Notes under the pieces: model-generated | The model's input: the letters and a program-made list of their open reading frames with translations, nothing else | Told to the model about the DNA's origin: nothing | The model's database searches: none | Origin: Scatosoma sp900555925 | GTDB lineage: Bacteria > Bacillota > Clostridia > Christensenellales > Borkfalkiaceae | Assembly (NCBI GenBank): GCA_959603585.1 | Contig: CAUGYD010000005.1 | Location: forward strand, 124,001 to 188,000 | DNA: 64,000 nucleotides | Direction of reading: 5' to 3' | Translations under genes and position numbers: made by a program | Part shown: positions 8,202 to 16,698 of the stretch, in pieces | How the letters are laid out: the number at the start of each line of letters is the position of its first letter | Position numbering within the stretch: the first letter of the stretch is position 1

Positions 8202-9479
8202 ATGATCAATCAATTTCTGGAATTTCTGGAAAACTCTTATACAGCCTATCAGGCGGCGGAAAACGCGCGCACGTTTTTAATTGAAAACGGGTTTCGCACG
8301 TTGAGCGAAACGGACGATTGGGAGCTCGAAGAAAACGGCCGTTACTTTGTCGAAAGGAACGGAAGCAGCATCATAGCGTTCACGGTGGGCGCGCTCGACA
8401 ATTTTTCCTTCAAAATCGTCGCCTCCCACACGGATTCTCCCGCATTGAAGCTCAAAGAAAACGCGGCGACGGCGACGGGGCCCTATGCGAAGCTCAATGC
8501 CGAAACTTACGGCGGCGGAATTTGGTATAGTTTTTTTGACCGCCCCTTGAAAATCGCGGGCAGAGTCGTCGTCAAAGACGGGGATACCTTGAAGAGCGAG
8601 AACGTCGTCAGTGAATATACCGTAACGATCCCTTCCCTCGCCGTTCACATGAACCGCGGAGTCAACGAAGGCTTTTCCGTCAATCCGCAAACGGATTTGC
8701 AGCCGCTGTTCGCGCTTTCGGAGAACGGAGAAATGCCCGATTTTCTCGCCCCGCTTTCGGAAAGAGAAATCGTATCGTATGATTTATACGTCGTCAATTC
8801 GGAAGGTCCGTGCCTGTTCGGATTAAACAACGAATTTATTTCCTCCCCCCGAATCGACAATCTCAGCAGCGTATGGACGTCGTTGGAAGCGCTCGCCTCT
8901 CACGCAGAGAGCGGCGGCGTATGCGTCGCCGCCTGTCTCGACAACGAGGAGGTCGGCAGCCAGACTTTGCAGGGTGCGGGCGGGGATTTTCTCGAAAACG
9001 TACTCCGCAGAATCGCCTATGCGTTAAAATTCGACGACAACGAATATTATAAAGCCTTGGCCGCGTCTTTTCTCATTTCTCTCGATAACGCGCACGCCAT
9101 GCACCCCAATCATCCCGAAAAGTGCGATCCTACGAATCGAACAGCAATGGGCGGCGGAGTCGTCATCAAGAATCACGCGAATAAGGCGTATACCACGGAC
9201 GCGCTCTCTTCCGCCGTCATCAAGACGGTATTCGATAAGGCGGGAGTCAGATACCAGACCTTTTTCAATCGTTCCGACATGAGGAGCGGCGGAACGCTCG
9301 GCGCCATATCCCTCGGCCACGCGGGAATCCTCTCCGCCGATTTGGGACTCGCACAGCTCGCCATGCACTCGGCGTCGGAATGCTTTGCAAAGTCGGACTA
9401 TAACGAACTCGTCAACGGACTGACGGCTTATTATTCGTCCGATATTCTCTTTACCGACAACGGCATAGAAGTGAAGTAA
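8202..9479 (+). CDS. apeB: M18-family aspartyl aminopeptidase
   Basis: A 425-residue cytosolic zinc aminopeptidase of family M18, which removes N-terminal (often acidic) residues from peptides. Metal ligands are visible in VASHTDSPALKLK (His), DNEEVGS (Glu-Glu) and the late MRSGGTLG/HSASE block near the C-terminus (MHSASE). The length matches the family. The start at 8202 is chosen because AGAGGAAGC precedes it; the frame is open upstream to 8016 but that part crosses the promoter. It heads a three-gene plus-strand operon with a PNPOx-like protein and a deaminase. A second, distinct M18 gene lies at 10563-11939 on the other strand. Confidence 0.93.
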   Translation: MINQFLEFLENSYTAYQAAENARTFLIENGFRTLSETDDWELEENGRYFVERNGSSIIAFTVGALDNFSFKIVASHTDSPALKLKENAATATGPYAKLNAETYGGGIWYSFFDRPLKIAGRVVVKDGDTLKSENVVSEYTVTIPSLAVHMNRGVNEGFSVNPQTDLQPLFALSENGEMPDFLAPLSEREIVSYDLYVVNSEGPCLFGLNNEFISSPRIDNLSSVWTSLEALASHAESGGVCVAACLDNEEVGSQTLQGAGGDFLENVLRRIAYALKFDDNEYYKALAASFLISLDNAHAMHPNHPEKCDPTNRTAMGGGVVIKNHANKAYTTDALSSAVIKTVFDKAGVRYQTFFNRSDMRSGGTLGAISLGHAGILSADLGLAQLAMHSASECFAKSDYNELVNGLTAYYSSDILFTDNGIEVK

Positions 9480-9480
9480 A

Positions 9481-10083
9481 ATGAGCTTCGTTTACGATTT
9501 TTTGAATTCCTGCGGCGTTTTTTGGGTTTCGACGGTCAATTCAACGGACTGTCCCTCCGACAATACCAGCCCCGCATGTAGCCACCCTACTTCTTCCGAT
9601 AATATCCTCTCCGCATGTAACTCCCCCATTTCTTCCGATAAGATCGACCCCACGCACAGGCATTCCACTTCTTCCGATAATATCGATTCCGTATACAGCC
9701 GCCCTACTTCTTCCGAAAACGCGAATAAATCCTTCTCTGTCCTCCCTCGTTTTTTCTGTCCCGCCTGTCGCCCGTTCGGAGCCGTGGCCGAATATTCGGG
9801 GCATCTCTATATTTCTACCGGGAACACCAAAGAGGTCTATAAGCAATTCAAAAACCTGCCTTATATACAAATCACGGCCTTAAAAGCGGAAACGCGCGAA
9901 TGGCTTCGTTTGGACGCAATGGTAGAGGAAAGAACCGCTCTTTCGGAAAAGAAAATGATGTTGGAAAACTGCCCCGTATTGAAAAAACGCTTTTCCTCTC
10001 CCGACGATCCGTTTTTCGCCTTGTTTCGGCTGAACCATTGTCGGGCTTTCGTCCATACGGATGACGGGGTAAAGGAGATTTGA
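9481..10083 (+). CDS. PNPOx-like split-barrel protein interrupted by a 13-residue repeat
   Basis: A 200-residue protein of the pyridoxamine-5'-phosphate-oxidase-like split-barrel family (FMN or related cofactor binding). The first strand is FVYDFLNSCGVFWVSTVN (residues 3-20). The fold resumes at CRPFGAVAEYSGHLYISTGNTKEVYKQF (96 onward) and ends with LVRTDDG-like FVHTDDGVKEI. Family members normally pass from strand 1 to RPFG within about ten residues. Here residues 21-95 are inserted and contain about four copies of a 13-residue unit (consensus SSDNI, then variable, then PT) rich in Ser, Pro, Asp, Cys and His. It starts one base after the apeB stop with no strong ribosome site, so is probably coupled. 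The enzymatic role is unknown. Confidence 0.75.
   Translation: MSFVYDFLNSCGVFWVSTVNSTDCPSDNTSPACSHPTSSDNILSACNSPISSDKIDPTHRHSTSSDNIDSVYSRPTSSENANKSFSVLPRFFCPACRPFGAVAEYSGHLYISTGNTKEVYKQFKNLPYIQITALKAETREWLRLDAMVEERTALSEKKMMLENCPVLKKRFSSPDDPFFALFRLNHCRAFVHTDDGVKEI
9552..9707 (+). repeat. 39-bp tandem repeat inside the PNPOx-like gene (4 units)
   Basis: Units at 9552-9590, 9591-9629, 9630-9668 and 9669-9707, with a partial fifth from 9708. Each begins with a form of TTCTTCCGATAATATC and keeps the reading frame (13 codons). Copies differ at many positions, so this is an aged, in-frame minisatellite. Confidence 0.9.
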
Positions 10084-10086
10084 ACA

Positions 10087-10485
10087 ATGGATATTTGGGA
10101 CAAACTGTATGCCGCGGCGAGAAAGGTACAGAACAAGCGGACGATTTCCCCGTTCATCGAAGCGGGAGAAGTTGCCGCGGCGATTTTGACGAAATCAGGA
10201 AATATTTATGTCGGAATCTGTATAGATACTGCCTGCGGGCTGGGCATGTGCGCGGAGCGAAACGCCGCCGCAAATATGCTCACGAACGGAGAAAATGAAA
10301 TTTCCAAAGTCGTCGCGGTCATGGGCGACGGAAAAGTCGGTCCGCCCTGCGGAGTCTGTCGGGAATATCTCATGCAGCTCGGCGAGAGCAACGCCGAAGC
10401 GGACATTCTGCTCGATTATCCGTCAAAACGCGCGGTTTCCTTAAAGAGCCTCGTCCCCGATTGGTGGGGTTACGGGCAAAAATAA
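10087..10485 (+). CDS. Cytidine deaminase-like protein (zinc deaminase fold)
   Basis: A 132-residue member of the cytidine/deoxycytidylate/blasticidin-S deaminase superfamily. The zinc-site motifs CAERNA (near residue 56) and PCGVCRE (near 87) are intact, so it should be catalytic. It differs from the true Cdd at 30010-30453: it lacks the N-terminal YAPYSNF substrate loop and ends SLVPDWWGYGQK. Its nearest type may be the blasticidin-S-deaminase-like group, but the substrate is open. The ribosome site AAAGGAGATTTGAACA is good. Last gene of the apeB operon, followed by a terminator at 10493-10524. Confidence 0.85.
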   Translation: MDIWDKLYAAARKVQNKRTISPFIEAGEVAAAILTKSGNIYVGICIDTACGLGMCAERNAAANMLTNGENEISKVVAVMGDGKVGPPCGVCREYLMQLGESNAEADILLDYPSKRAVSLKSLVPDWWGYGQK

Positions 10486-10492
10486 AAGCACA

Positions 10493-10524
10493 AAAGAGCG
10501 GCCCTTGAAAAAGAGCCGCTCTTT
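10493..10524. terminator. Bidirectional terminator between convergent operons
   Basis: A perfect 10-bp stem (AAAGAGCGGC 10493-10502 with complement 10515-10524), T-rich after the stem on the plus strand and on the minus strand. It separates the plus-strand deaminase from the minus-strand M18 peptidase. Confidence 0.85.
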
Positions 10525-10562
10525 TTATACTCAAAGTATGTAATCTCACCCCTGTGCGTTCC

Positions 10563-11939
10563 TTATTTGACAAAAGCGCGGAAAGCGCGGTAAGCCTCGT
10601 AAAGATCCGCCTTGGAAATCACTTCGTAGGGGGAATGCATGGAAATGACGGGCACGCCGATATCGACCGTATCGATATTCATTTTCGCAATAAACTTCGC
10701 GACCGTTCCTCCGCCGCCGACGTCCACCTTTCCGAGTTCTCCCGTCTGCCAGACGACTCCGTTTTCGTTGAAGATTTTTCGGATTTCCCCGACGAATTCC
10801 GCGGAAGCGTCGTTGGAACCGCCCTTTCCGCGCGAACCGGTAAATTTGGTAAGACCCGCGCCGCAGGAAAGGAAGGTGCTGTTCAAAGGCTCGCAAACGT
10901 CTTTGAAATTGGGGTCATAGCCCGCATTGACGTCGGCGGAAAGGCATTTCGAATTCGCGCGGATTTCCGCGGAAGTAACGCCGAACGACGCCGCCAGAGC
11001 GTCGATTAAATCGGTAAATATCGCGCACTGCATGCCCGTGGCGCCCTCGCTCCCGATTTCCTCTTTGTCGGCCAATACGACCATGACGGTATGTTCGGGA
11101 GAAGTCTCGTCGAAAAGCGCGGTATAGGCGGGATAAGCGCATACGCGGTCGTCATGTCCGTAAGCGGCCATAAGTCCGCGGTCGAACCCGACGTCCTTCG
11201 CCTTGAACGCGGGGACGAGGGAGAGTTCCGCGCTCAGAAAGTCCTCTTCCTTTATCCCGTATTTTTCGTCGAGAATCCGAAGCAGATTTTCCTTGACGGT
11301 GCGGTCTTTTTCGTCCTTTGCAGCGGTATAGGGAATATTTCCCAGCCAGATGTTGAGATCTTCCCCGCCCAGACCTTCACCGAGCGGTTTTGCATTCTGT
11401 TTTGCCGCGAGATGCGGAAGTAAATCGCTGATATAGAAAATCGGATCCCCGTCGTCCTCTCCAATCTTTACGTCGAACGCGCTTCCGTCCGCACGAACGA
11501 TCGTGCCGTGCAGGGCGAGCGGAATCGCTGCCCACTGATATTTGCGGATTCCGCCGTAATAGTGCGTCTTTGCGAGCGCCACGCCGTCCGATTCGTATAA
11601 GGGTACTTGTTTGAGATCGACGCGGGGGCTGTCGATATGCGCCGCGACGATACGAATCCCGTCCTTTGCGATGTCGGCTTTTCCCACGCGGATCAGATAG
11701 ATATTTTTGCCGCGGTTGTTATAAAACACCTTGTCTCCGGCCTTGAACTTTTCTCCGAACCGGAAAGGCTTGTAGCCGTGCGCTTCCGCCGCCTTGGCGA
11801 CGTAATCGCAGGCTTCGCGCTCCGTCTTGGCGCCGTCGATGAATTTTCGGTAGCCTTCCGCATAATCGAAAATTTCCTTCATGCGTTTTTCGTCCGCTTT
11901 CTCGTAAACGTTCGTTCTCTTATATGCCAAATCGCTCAT
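10563..11939 (-). CDS. Second M18-family aminopeptidase (aminopeptidase I type)
   Basis: A 458-residue M18 metallopeptidase of the larger LAP4/aminopeptidase-I-like branch. Zinc ligands are seen in VAAHIDSPRVDLK near residue 97 and ADKEEIGSEGATG near 295, with YGHDDRVCAYPAYTAL between them. The C-terminal dinuclear-site His lies in VPVISMHSPYEV. It ends the minus-strand operon nadA-sufC-sufB-M18 with only 12 bases after sufB. The ribosome site is AAAAGGAGAG upstream of the ATG. Why a peptidase follows a SUF pair is not obvious. It shares the fold but little sequence with the peptidase at 8202-9479. Confidence 0.92.
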   Translation of the reverse strand: MSDLAYKRTNVYEKADEKRMKEIFDYAEGYRKFIDGAKTEREACDYVAKAAEAHGYKPFRFGEKFKAGDKVFYNNRGKNIYLIRVGKADIAKDGIRIVAAHIDSPRVDLKQVPLYESDGVALAKTHYYGGIRKYQWAAIPLALHGTIVRADGSAFDVKIGEDDGDPIFYISDLLPHLAAKQNAKPLGEGLGGEDLNIWLGNIPYTAAKDEKDRTVKENLLRILDEKYGIKEEDFLSAELSLVPAFKAKDVGFDRGLMAAYGHDDRVCAYPAYTALFDETSPEHTVMVVLADKEEIGSEGATGMQCAIFTDLIDALAASFGVTSAEIRANSKCLSADVNAGYDPNFKDVCEPLNSTFLSCGAGLTKFTGSRGKGGSNDASAEFVGEIRKIFNENGVVWQTGELGKVDVGGGGTVAKFIAKMNIDTVDIGVPVISMHSPYEVISKADLYEAYRAFRAFVK

Positions 11940-11951
11940 AAAACTCTCCTT

Positions 11952-12878
11952 TTAATGTAAAAATCCTTTGATAATTTGCTCTTCCGCTTCCTTTTCCGTC
12001 AGTCCGAGCGTCATCAGCTTAATCAACTGCTCGCCCGCGATTTTTCCGATCGCCGCTTCGTGAATGAGCTCCGCGTCGATGTCGTTTGCCGAAAGGCACG
12101 GCGCCGCAGTCACCGAAGCCTTGTCCATGATGATTGCGTCACATTCCGTATGCCCGCGGCAGGGCGCGTTTCCGTTCATGGTCGAATTGAAATGCTGGCG
12201 GGAGGTATCCGCCGCCACCGAACGGGATACGACGTCCGCCGAAGCGCCCGCGCCGTTCATATCTACGGAAAAGTCGGTATCCGCCGACTGTTTTCCGTGC
12301 GTGTATATCTTTTCGCGGATTACGAGATTGGCGCCCGCTTCGAGGTCTGCCTTTGTCACGCGGTTGGTGGAGTCTATTCCCTTGATCTGGGTCGTCTCCA
12401 TTTCCATGTACGCGCCCTCTCCGAGATGTACCACGGTCGTGGGATTCATGACGTTCTCGCCGTTGCCGTCGCCCTCTCCGTAGTGGCGCTCCACATACTT
12501 CACCCGCGCGTTTTTCCCGACATAAAAGGTGTGTATTCCGTCGTGTCGGGAAGTCATGTCCACGCCGCCGCAGTTGTGAATCCCACAGCCGGCGACGATG
12601 ACGACGTCCGCATCGGCGCCGATGTGGAAATCATTGTATACGACCTCCTGAAACCCCGCCTTGCTCAGAACGACGGGAATGTGTACGCTTTCGTTTTTCG
12701 TGCCCGGCTTGACGAAAATATCGATTCCCGACTTTCCGTCCGTCTTGCTCACGATTTCGATATTCGCAGTCGAAGCTCTCCCCGCGGATTCGCCGTTGTC
12801 GCGGATATTGTAGGCCCCTTCGGGGACGCCGTGCAAATCCGCTATTTTTAACAATAAATCTCTTTCGATTGCGTCCAT
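11952..12878 (-). CDS. sufB: SufB/SufD-like Fe-S scaffold (minimal SUF type)
   Basis: A 308-residue beta-helix protein of the SufBD family, much shorter than classical SufB (~470). It carries the Cys-rich VAGCGIHNCGGVD segment near residue 98 and conserved His residues (RHDGIHTFYVG), and the C-terminal SLSANDIDAELIHEAAIGKI-type SufC-contact region. In the family this pairs with SufC to assemble Fe-S clusters. The ATG at 12878 is preferred over the ATG at 12896 (which overlaps the sufC stop) because GGAGG sits 7 bases upstream. Only sufC accompanies it; sufS, sufU and sufD are absent from the window. This matches the two-gene SUF-like minimal systems described in anaerobes. Confidence 0.85.
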   Translation of the reverse strand: MDAIERDLLLKIADLHGVPEGAYNIRDNGESAGRASTANIEIVSKTDGKSGIDIFVKPGTKNESVHIPVVLSKAGFQEVVYNDFHIGADADVVIVAGCGIHNCGGVDMTSRHDGIHTFYVGKNARVKYVERHYGEGDGNGENVMNPTTVVHLGEGAYMEMETTQIKGIDSTNRVTKADLEAGANLVIREKIYTHGKQSADTDFSVDMNGAGASADVVSRSVAADTSRQHFNSTMNGNAPCRGHTECDAIIMDKASVTAAPCLSANDIDAELIHEAAIGKIAGEQLIKLMTLGLTEKEAEEQIIKGFLH

Positions 12879-12892
12879 TGTCTTGCCTCCGC

Positions 12893-13612
12893 TCATAACT
12901 TTTCCGTCAATACGCGGCAGGCGTCGGTTCCGAGCAAGCCCGGCAGAATTTCCGTCCTCGTCCCCTCTTTTTCTACACGTCCGCCGGAAATGACGACGAT
13001 TTTATCCGCAATGTTGAGTATTCTTTCCTGATGGGAAATGATGAGAATACTCCCGTTCGTCTTTTCGTACATCTTTTCAAATACGTTGATGAGATTTCCG
13101 AAGCTCCATAAATCGATTCCCGCCTCGGGTTCGTCGAATACGGAAAGTTTTGTTCCCCGCGCGAGAATCGTCGCGATTTCGATCCGTTTGAGCTCTCCTC
13201 CCGACAGCGAAGCATTCACTTCGCGGTCGATATAATCCCTCGCGCACAGCCCGACCTCTGAAAGATAGATGCAGGCGTCGGAAATCTTTGCGCTTTTTCC
13301 CGCCGCGATGGAAATCAGATCCCGCACGGTCAGCCCCTTGAAACGAACGGGCTGTTGAAATGCGTACGAGATTCCTTTTTTCGCCCGTTCGGTAACGGAA
13401 AGGGAGGTAATGTCCTCCCCCTCCCATAAAATCCGCCCTTCCGTGGGCGTCAAAATCCCCGCAATTACTTTTGCCAAAGTGGATTTTCCGCCCCCGTTCG
13501 GGCCCGTAAAGGCCACAAACCGTTCGGAAAGGGATAAATTTACATCGTTTAATATCGTCTTTTCGCCCTGATCGTCCTTGACGCGATAAGTGACGTGTTC
13601 CAATTGCAGCAT
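12893..13612 (-). CDS. sufC: SufC, Fe-S assembly ATPase
   Basis: A 239-residue soluble ABC ATPase. Walker A is TGPNGGGKST near residue 37, the signature LSGGELKRIEIA near 137, Walker B KLSVFDEPEAGID, and switch His in ISHQER. The Phe-Gln-Gln-Pro Q-loop (YAFQQPVRFKG) is typical of SufC. It would power the SufB scaffold encoded immediately downstream; its stop overlaps the upstream alternative ATG of sufB. No membrane partner is near. Probably co-transcribed with nadA, or from a weak promoter in the 212-base gap (a TATAAT near 13652 has only a poor, 19-base-spaced -35). Confidence 0.92.
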   Translation of the reverse strand: MLQLEHVTYRVKDDQGEKTILNDVNLSLSERFVAFTGPNGGGKSTLAKVIAGILTPTEGRILWEGEDITSLSVTERAKKGISYAFQQPVRFKGLTVRDLISIAAGKSAKISDACIYLSEVGLCARDYIDREVNASLSGGELKRIEIATILARGTKLSVFDEPEAGIDLWSFGNLINVFEKMYEKTNGSILIISHQERILNIADKIVVISGGRVEKEGTRTEILPGLLGTDACRVLTEKL

Positions 13613-13824
13613 ATTCGTTTTTTCTCCGAAATGATTATCGTATGTATTTCGATTATAGATACCCCGTTTTTCCCCCTTTCAACCGATCAATTCCGCCAAA
13701 TCTTCCCTTTTTTATTTTCGTCGTTTCCGACGGGCTTTTTTCAGCCTCAGAAATTCTGACGCCGCGAAAAATTTCTTTGCATAGCTTCAAAATTCCCGAT
13801 AATTCCCGATACCGAAGCAATTTT

Positions 13825-14736
13825 TCAACCCAATTCCAGCATTTTGTCGATGCAGCCGCGCGCGCGGACGAGAAGATTTTGTTCCAACCGAATCGCCCTT
13901 CCGCCCTCTTTCAGCAAACGGTATACATCGGGCAGACTCGTCGCCTTCATATCCGAACAAATGAGCTTTTTGGAAAGCGGATAAAACCTTTTATCGGGAT
14001 ATTCAAAGCCCAGATGTTCCGCCACGGATAATTCCGTTCCGACGATGAATTCGTCGCATGCGGAAGTGCGCACATATTCCATGATACCCGCGGTAGACCC
14101 GACATAATCGGCATACGCCAATACTTCCGCTTTACATTCGGGATGTACCAAAAGTTTGGCATAAGGGTGCGCCGCCTTTGCGTTTGCGGCGTCCGAATCC
14201 GTCATGCAGGCATGCACGGGACACCCTCCGTGAATAAAATGCAGACGCTTTTCAGGGCAATGCTTTTGAACATATGCGCCTAAATTGATGTCGGGAATAA
14301 ATAAAATATCCTTTACCGGCAATTTCCCTACAATTTCCACGGCGGAAGAGGAAGTCACGCAAACGTCGCTCACCGCTTTCAATTCTGCCGTGGTATTGAC
14401 ATAAGCCACCGTCATGCAGTCGGGATACTTCTTTTTTTCTTCGAGCACTTCCTCCGGCGTAAGCTGTTCCGCCATGGGGCAGCCCGCGTTCTCCGCAGAA
14501 AGATATACTTCCTTTTCCGGCGAAAGAATCTTCACCGTCTCCGCCATAAAACGCACTCCGCACATCAGGACTTTTTTTCTCGGATCGTTTTTCGCCTTCA
14601 TGCTCAGTTGAAAGGAATCCCCGGTGAAATCCGCAATCTCCGTCACATCGTGCGACTGATAGGTATGCGCGAGAATACACATACCCTGTTCCTCTTTCAG
14701 GCGCAGAATCTCTTTCTGCATCTCTTGAACCGTCAT
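13825..14736 (-). CDS. nadA: Quinolinate synthase
   Basis: A 303-residue NadA that condenses iminoaspartate with DHAP to quinolinate in NAD synthesis. It uses a [4Fe-4S] cluster whose three Cys ligands are seen in LMCGVRFMAE (near residue 81), HPECKAEV (near 170) and LICSDMKATS (near 258). Other family marks are AHTYQSHDVTEIADFTGDSF near residue 23 and FIHGGCPVHACM. No nadB or nadC is nearby, so iminoaspartate must come from elsewhere. Being an Fe-S enzyme, its place directly upstream of sufCB is sensible. It has its own promoter at 14821-14849. Confidence 0.95.
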   Translation of the reverse strand: MTVQEMQKEILRLKEEQGMCILAHTYQSHDVTEIADFTGDSFQLSMKAKNDPRKKVLMCGVRFMAETVKILSPEKEVYLSAENAGCPMAEQLTPEEVLEEKKKYPDCMTVAYVNTTAELKAVSDVCVTSSSAVEIVGKLPVKDILFIPDINLGAYVQKHCPEKRLHFIHGGCPVHACMTDSDAANAKAAHPYAKLLVHPECKAEVLAYADYVGSTAGIMEYVRTSACDEFIVGTELSVAEHLGFEYPDKRFYPLSKKLICSDMKATSLPDVYRLLKEGGRAIRLEQNLLVRARGCIDKMLELG

Positions 14737-14820
14737 AAACTTCGCACTTCCTTTTCGTTGGTTTCTCCCGCTTTCCCCTCTTCCCGCTCCGCCTCTTCCA
14801 CGGCTTCGGATTCGTTTTCT

Positions 14821-14849
14821 ATTATATCATACCCCGCTCGATTTGTAAA
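14821..14849 (-). promoter_or_regulatory. Promoter of nadA
   Basis: TTTACA (14844-14849), 17-base spacer, TATAAT (14821-14826) on the minus strand; predicted start near 14814, about 78 bases before the nadA ATG. Confidence 0.75.
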
Positions 14850-14939
14850 CAAAATTTTACGCCTTTATTCGCTAATATTTCATATAAAATCGATAGGAAT
14901 TATAATTTTCAAACGCGATTGAGTTTTTCGCCGAGACGC

Positions 14940-15602
14940 TCAAAATATTTCCATCAAAAAGCTGTTTTCCTTTAACCAAGCCCGCTTTTTCCGATAATCG
15001 GGGACATATCGTTCTACCAGCGCCCAAAATTTTTCGCCGTGATTTTTATAGAATGTATGAGATAATTCATGGACTATGACATAATCTATGACGGCCATAG
15101 GTGCATAGAGAAGTCGAAAAGAAAAATGCAGCGCGTCGTTGTAGGAACAGGAGCCCCACCTCGTCTTAGCCTTCGTCACGGAAAGAGAGGGATAGTGCGT
15201 TCCCATTTCGGCGGCACGACGCGAGCATACGGCGGAAAAAATGCGCTTGGCGTTGCGTTTGAGCCAATCGGTCAGCTTTGCGCGGGAATTTTCCGCAGGC
15301 AAAAAGACTTCTCCCGTTTTTTCGTCGTAGCGGATTCTCGAACCGGTATAGAGACGAACGGCACATTCTTTTCCGAGAAGCAAAAATCGATATCCGTCCA
15401 AATTTTCCGGCGGCAGTTTAATCCCTGCCCCCAGCGCTTTTTGTCGATACTTGGAAATCCAGGCTTCTTTTTCCCGAAGGAAGGAAAAAATCCGCTCATC
15501 GCCGCAGCGCAACGGAGCGCGGACAATCACCTGTCCGAATACGTCGACCGAAACGGACAAAGTCTTGCGGCGGGAGCGGATAATTTTATCCGGCTGTATC
15601 AT
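14940..15602 (-). CDS. YgjP-like (DUF45) metallopeptidase
   Basis: A 220-residue zinc peptidase-like protein of the DUF45/YgjP-WLM family. The zinc motif is VIVHELSHTFYKNHGEKFW near residue 180 (HExxH plus a downstream His), preceded by the family signature KTRWGSCS. The start at 15602 is preferred to an upstream ATG because it follows the galE stop by 8 bases; a partial AAAAGG precedes it. It is the last gene of a galE-ygjP pair. Family members are poorly characterised; substrate unknown. Confidence 0.85.
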   Translation of the reverse strand: MIQPDKIIRSRRKTLSVSVDVFGQVIVRAPLRCGDERIFSFLREKEAWISKYRQKALGAGIKLPPENLDGYRFLLLGKECAVRLYTGSRIRYDEKTGEVFLPAENSRAKLTDWLKRNAKRIFSAVCSRRAAEMGTHYPSLSVTKAKTRWGSCSYNDALHFSFRLLYAPMAVIDYVIVHELSHTFYKNHGEKFWALVERYVPDYRKKRAWLKENSFLMEIF

Positions 15603-15610
15603 AAGGCCTT

Positions 15611-16624
15611 TTATTTTTCGTAGCCGTTGGGATTCATGCTCTGCCACTTCCATTGAGAAGCGCACATTTCTTCGATGCCGTATTTTGCTTTCCAGTGCAA
15701 TTCTTTCTCGGCTTTATCGGGGCAGGCGTAGCAAGCGGCAATATCTCCGGGGCGACGGGGGCAAATCTTATAGGGCAGAGCTTTTCCACAGGCCTTTTCA
15801 AAGGCATGAATCATATCGAGAACGCTGTATCCGTGGCCGGTTCCAAGGTTATAGATATGGACTCCGGGTTCGCGGCAATATTCGATAGCGGCAATATGTC
15901 CAAGCGCCAAATCCACGACGTGAATATAATCGCGCACGCCCGTTCCGTCGGGAGTATCGTAATCGTTTCCGTATACTTGGATACAGGACAGTTTTCCGCT
16001 GGCCACCTGAGCGACGTAGGGCATGAGATTATTGGGAATACCTTTGGGGTCCTCGCCGATGAGTCCGCTTTCGTGTGCGCCGACGGGATTGAAATAGCGG
16101 AGAAGAATAACATTCCAGCCGTTGTCCGCCTTATAGACGTCCTGCATGATTCCTTCCAACATCAATTTAGTGCTGCCGTAAGGATTCGTAGTGGAAAGGC
16201 GGCAATTTTCGTCGAGCGGCAGCCGTTCGGGAGTCCCGTAAACAGTTGCGGAAGAAGAGAAAATTATTTTTTTGACGTTGTATTTTTCCATGACTTCGAG
16301 GAGCGTCACTGTTCCGCCGATATTATTTTCGTAATATTTGAGCGGAATTTTACAGCTCTCGCCCACGGCTTTGAGTCCCGCGAAATGAATGACGGCGTCG
16401 ATTTTATTTTCCTTGAAAATCTTTTCCGTACCCTCCCGATCGCGAATATCCGTCTCGTAGAATTTCACCTTTTTACCGGTGAGCTTTTCCACACGACGAA
16501 GGCTCTCTTCGCTGGAATTGGAAAGATTATCCATGACGATGACGCCGTAACCCTTGTTGAGAAGTTCCAATACGGTATGGGAGCCGATAAACCCGCTTCC
16601 GCCGGTAACCAAAATTGTTTCCAT
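15611..16624 (-). CDS. galE: UDP-glucose 4-epimerase
   Basis: A 337-residue short-chain dehydrogenase-type epimerase interconverting UDP-glucose and UDP-galactose. The NAD-binding loop TGGSGFIGSH is at residues 7-16, the catalytic Ser/Tyr are in SSSATVYG and NPYGSTK, and the substrate region is RYFNPVGAHESGLIGEDP. Length is exactly typical. A CGGAGGTAATATAAATCT ribosome region precedes the ATG. It would supply UDP-Gal for surface glycans, consistent with the GT8 and GT-C genes elsewhere in the window. Confidence 0.96.
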   Translation of the reverse strand: METILVTGGSGFIGSHTVLELLNKGYGVIVMDNLSNSSEESLRRVEKLTGKKVKFYETDIRDREGTEKIFKENKIDAVIHFAGLKAVGESCKIPLKYYENNIGGTVTLLEVMEKYNVKKIIFSSSATVYGTPERLPLDENCRLSTTNPYGSTKLMLEGIMQDVYKADNGWNVILLRYFNPVGAHESGLIGEDPKGIPNNLMPYVAQVASGKLSCIQVYGNDYDTPDGTGVRDYIHVVDLALGHIAAIEYCREPGVHIYNLGTGHGYSVLDMIHAFEKACGKALPYKICPRRPGDIAACYACPDKAEKELHWKAKYGIEEMCASQWKWQSMNPNGYEK

Positions 16625-16698
16625 AGATTTATATTACCTCCGAAAAATTCGCTTTAATTGTTGTATATGTGACAAAAAACACATAAACTCTTTGAAAG

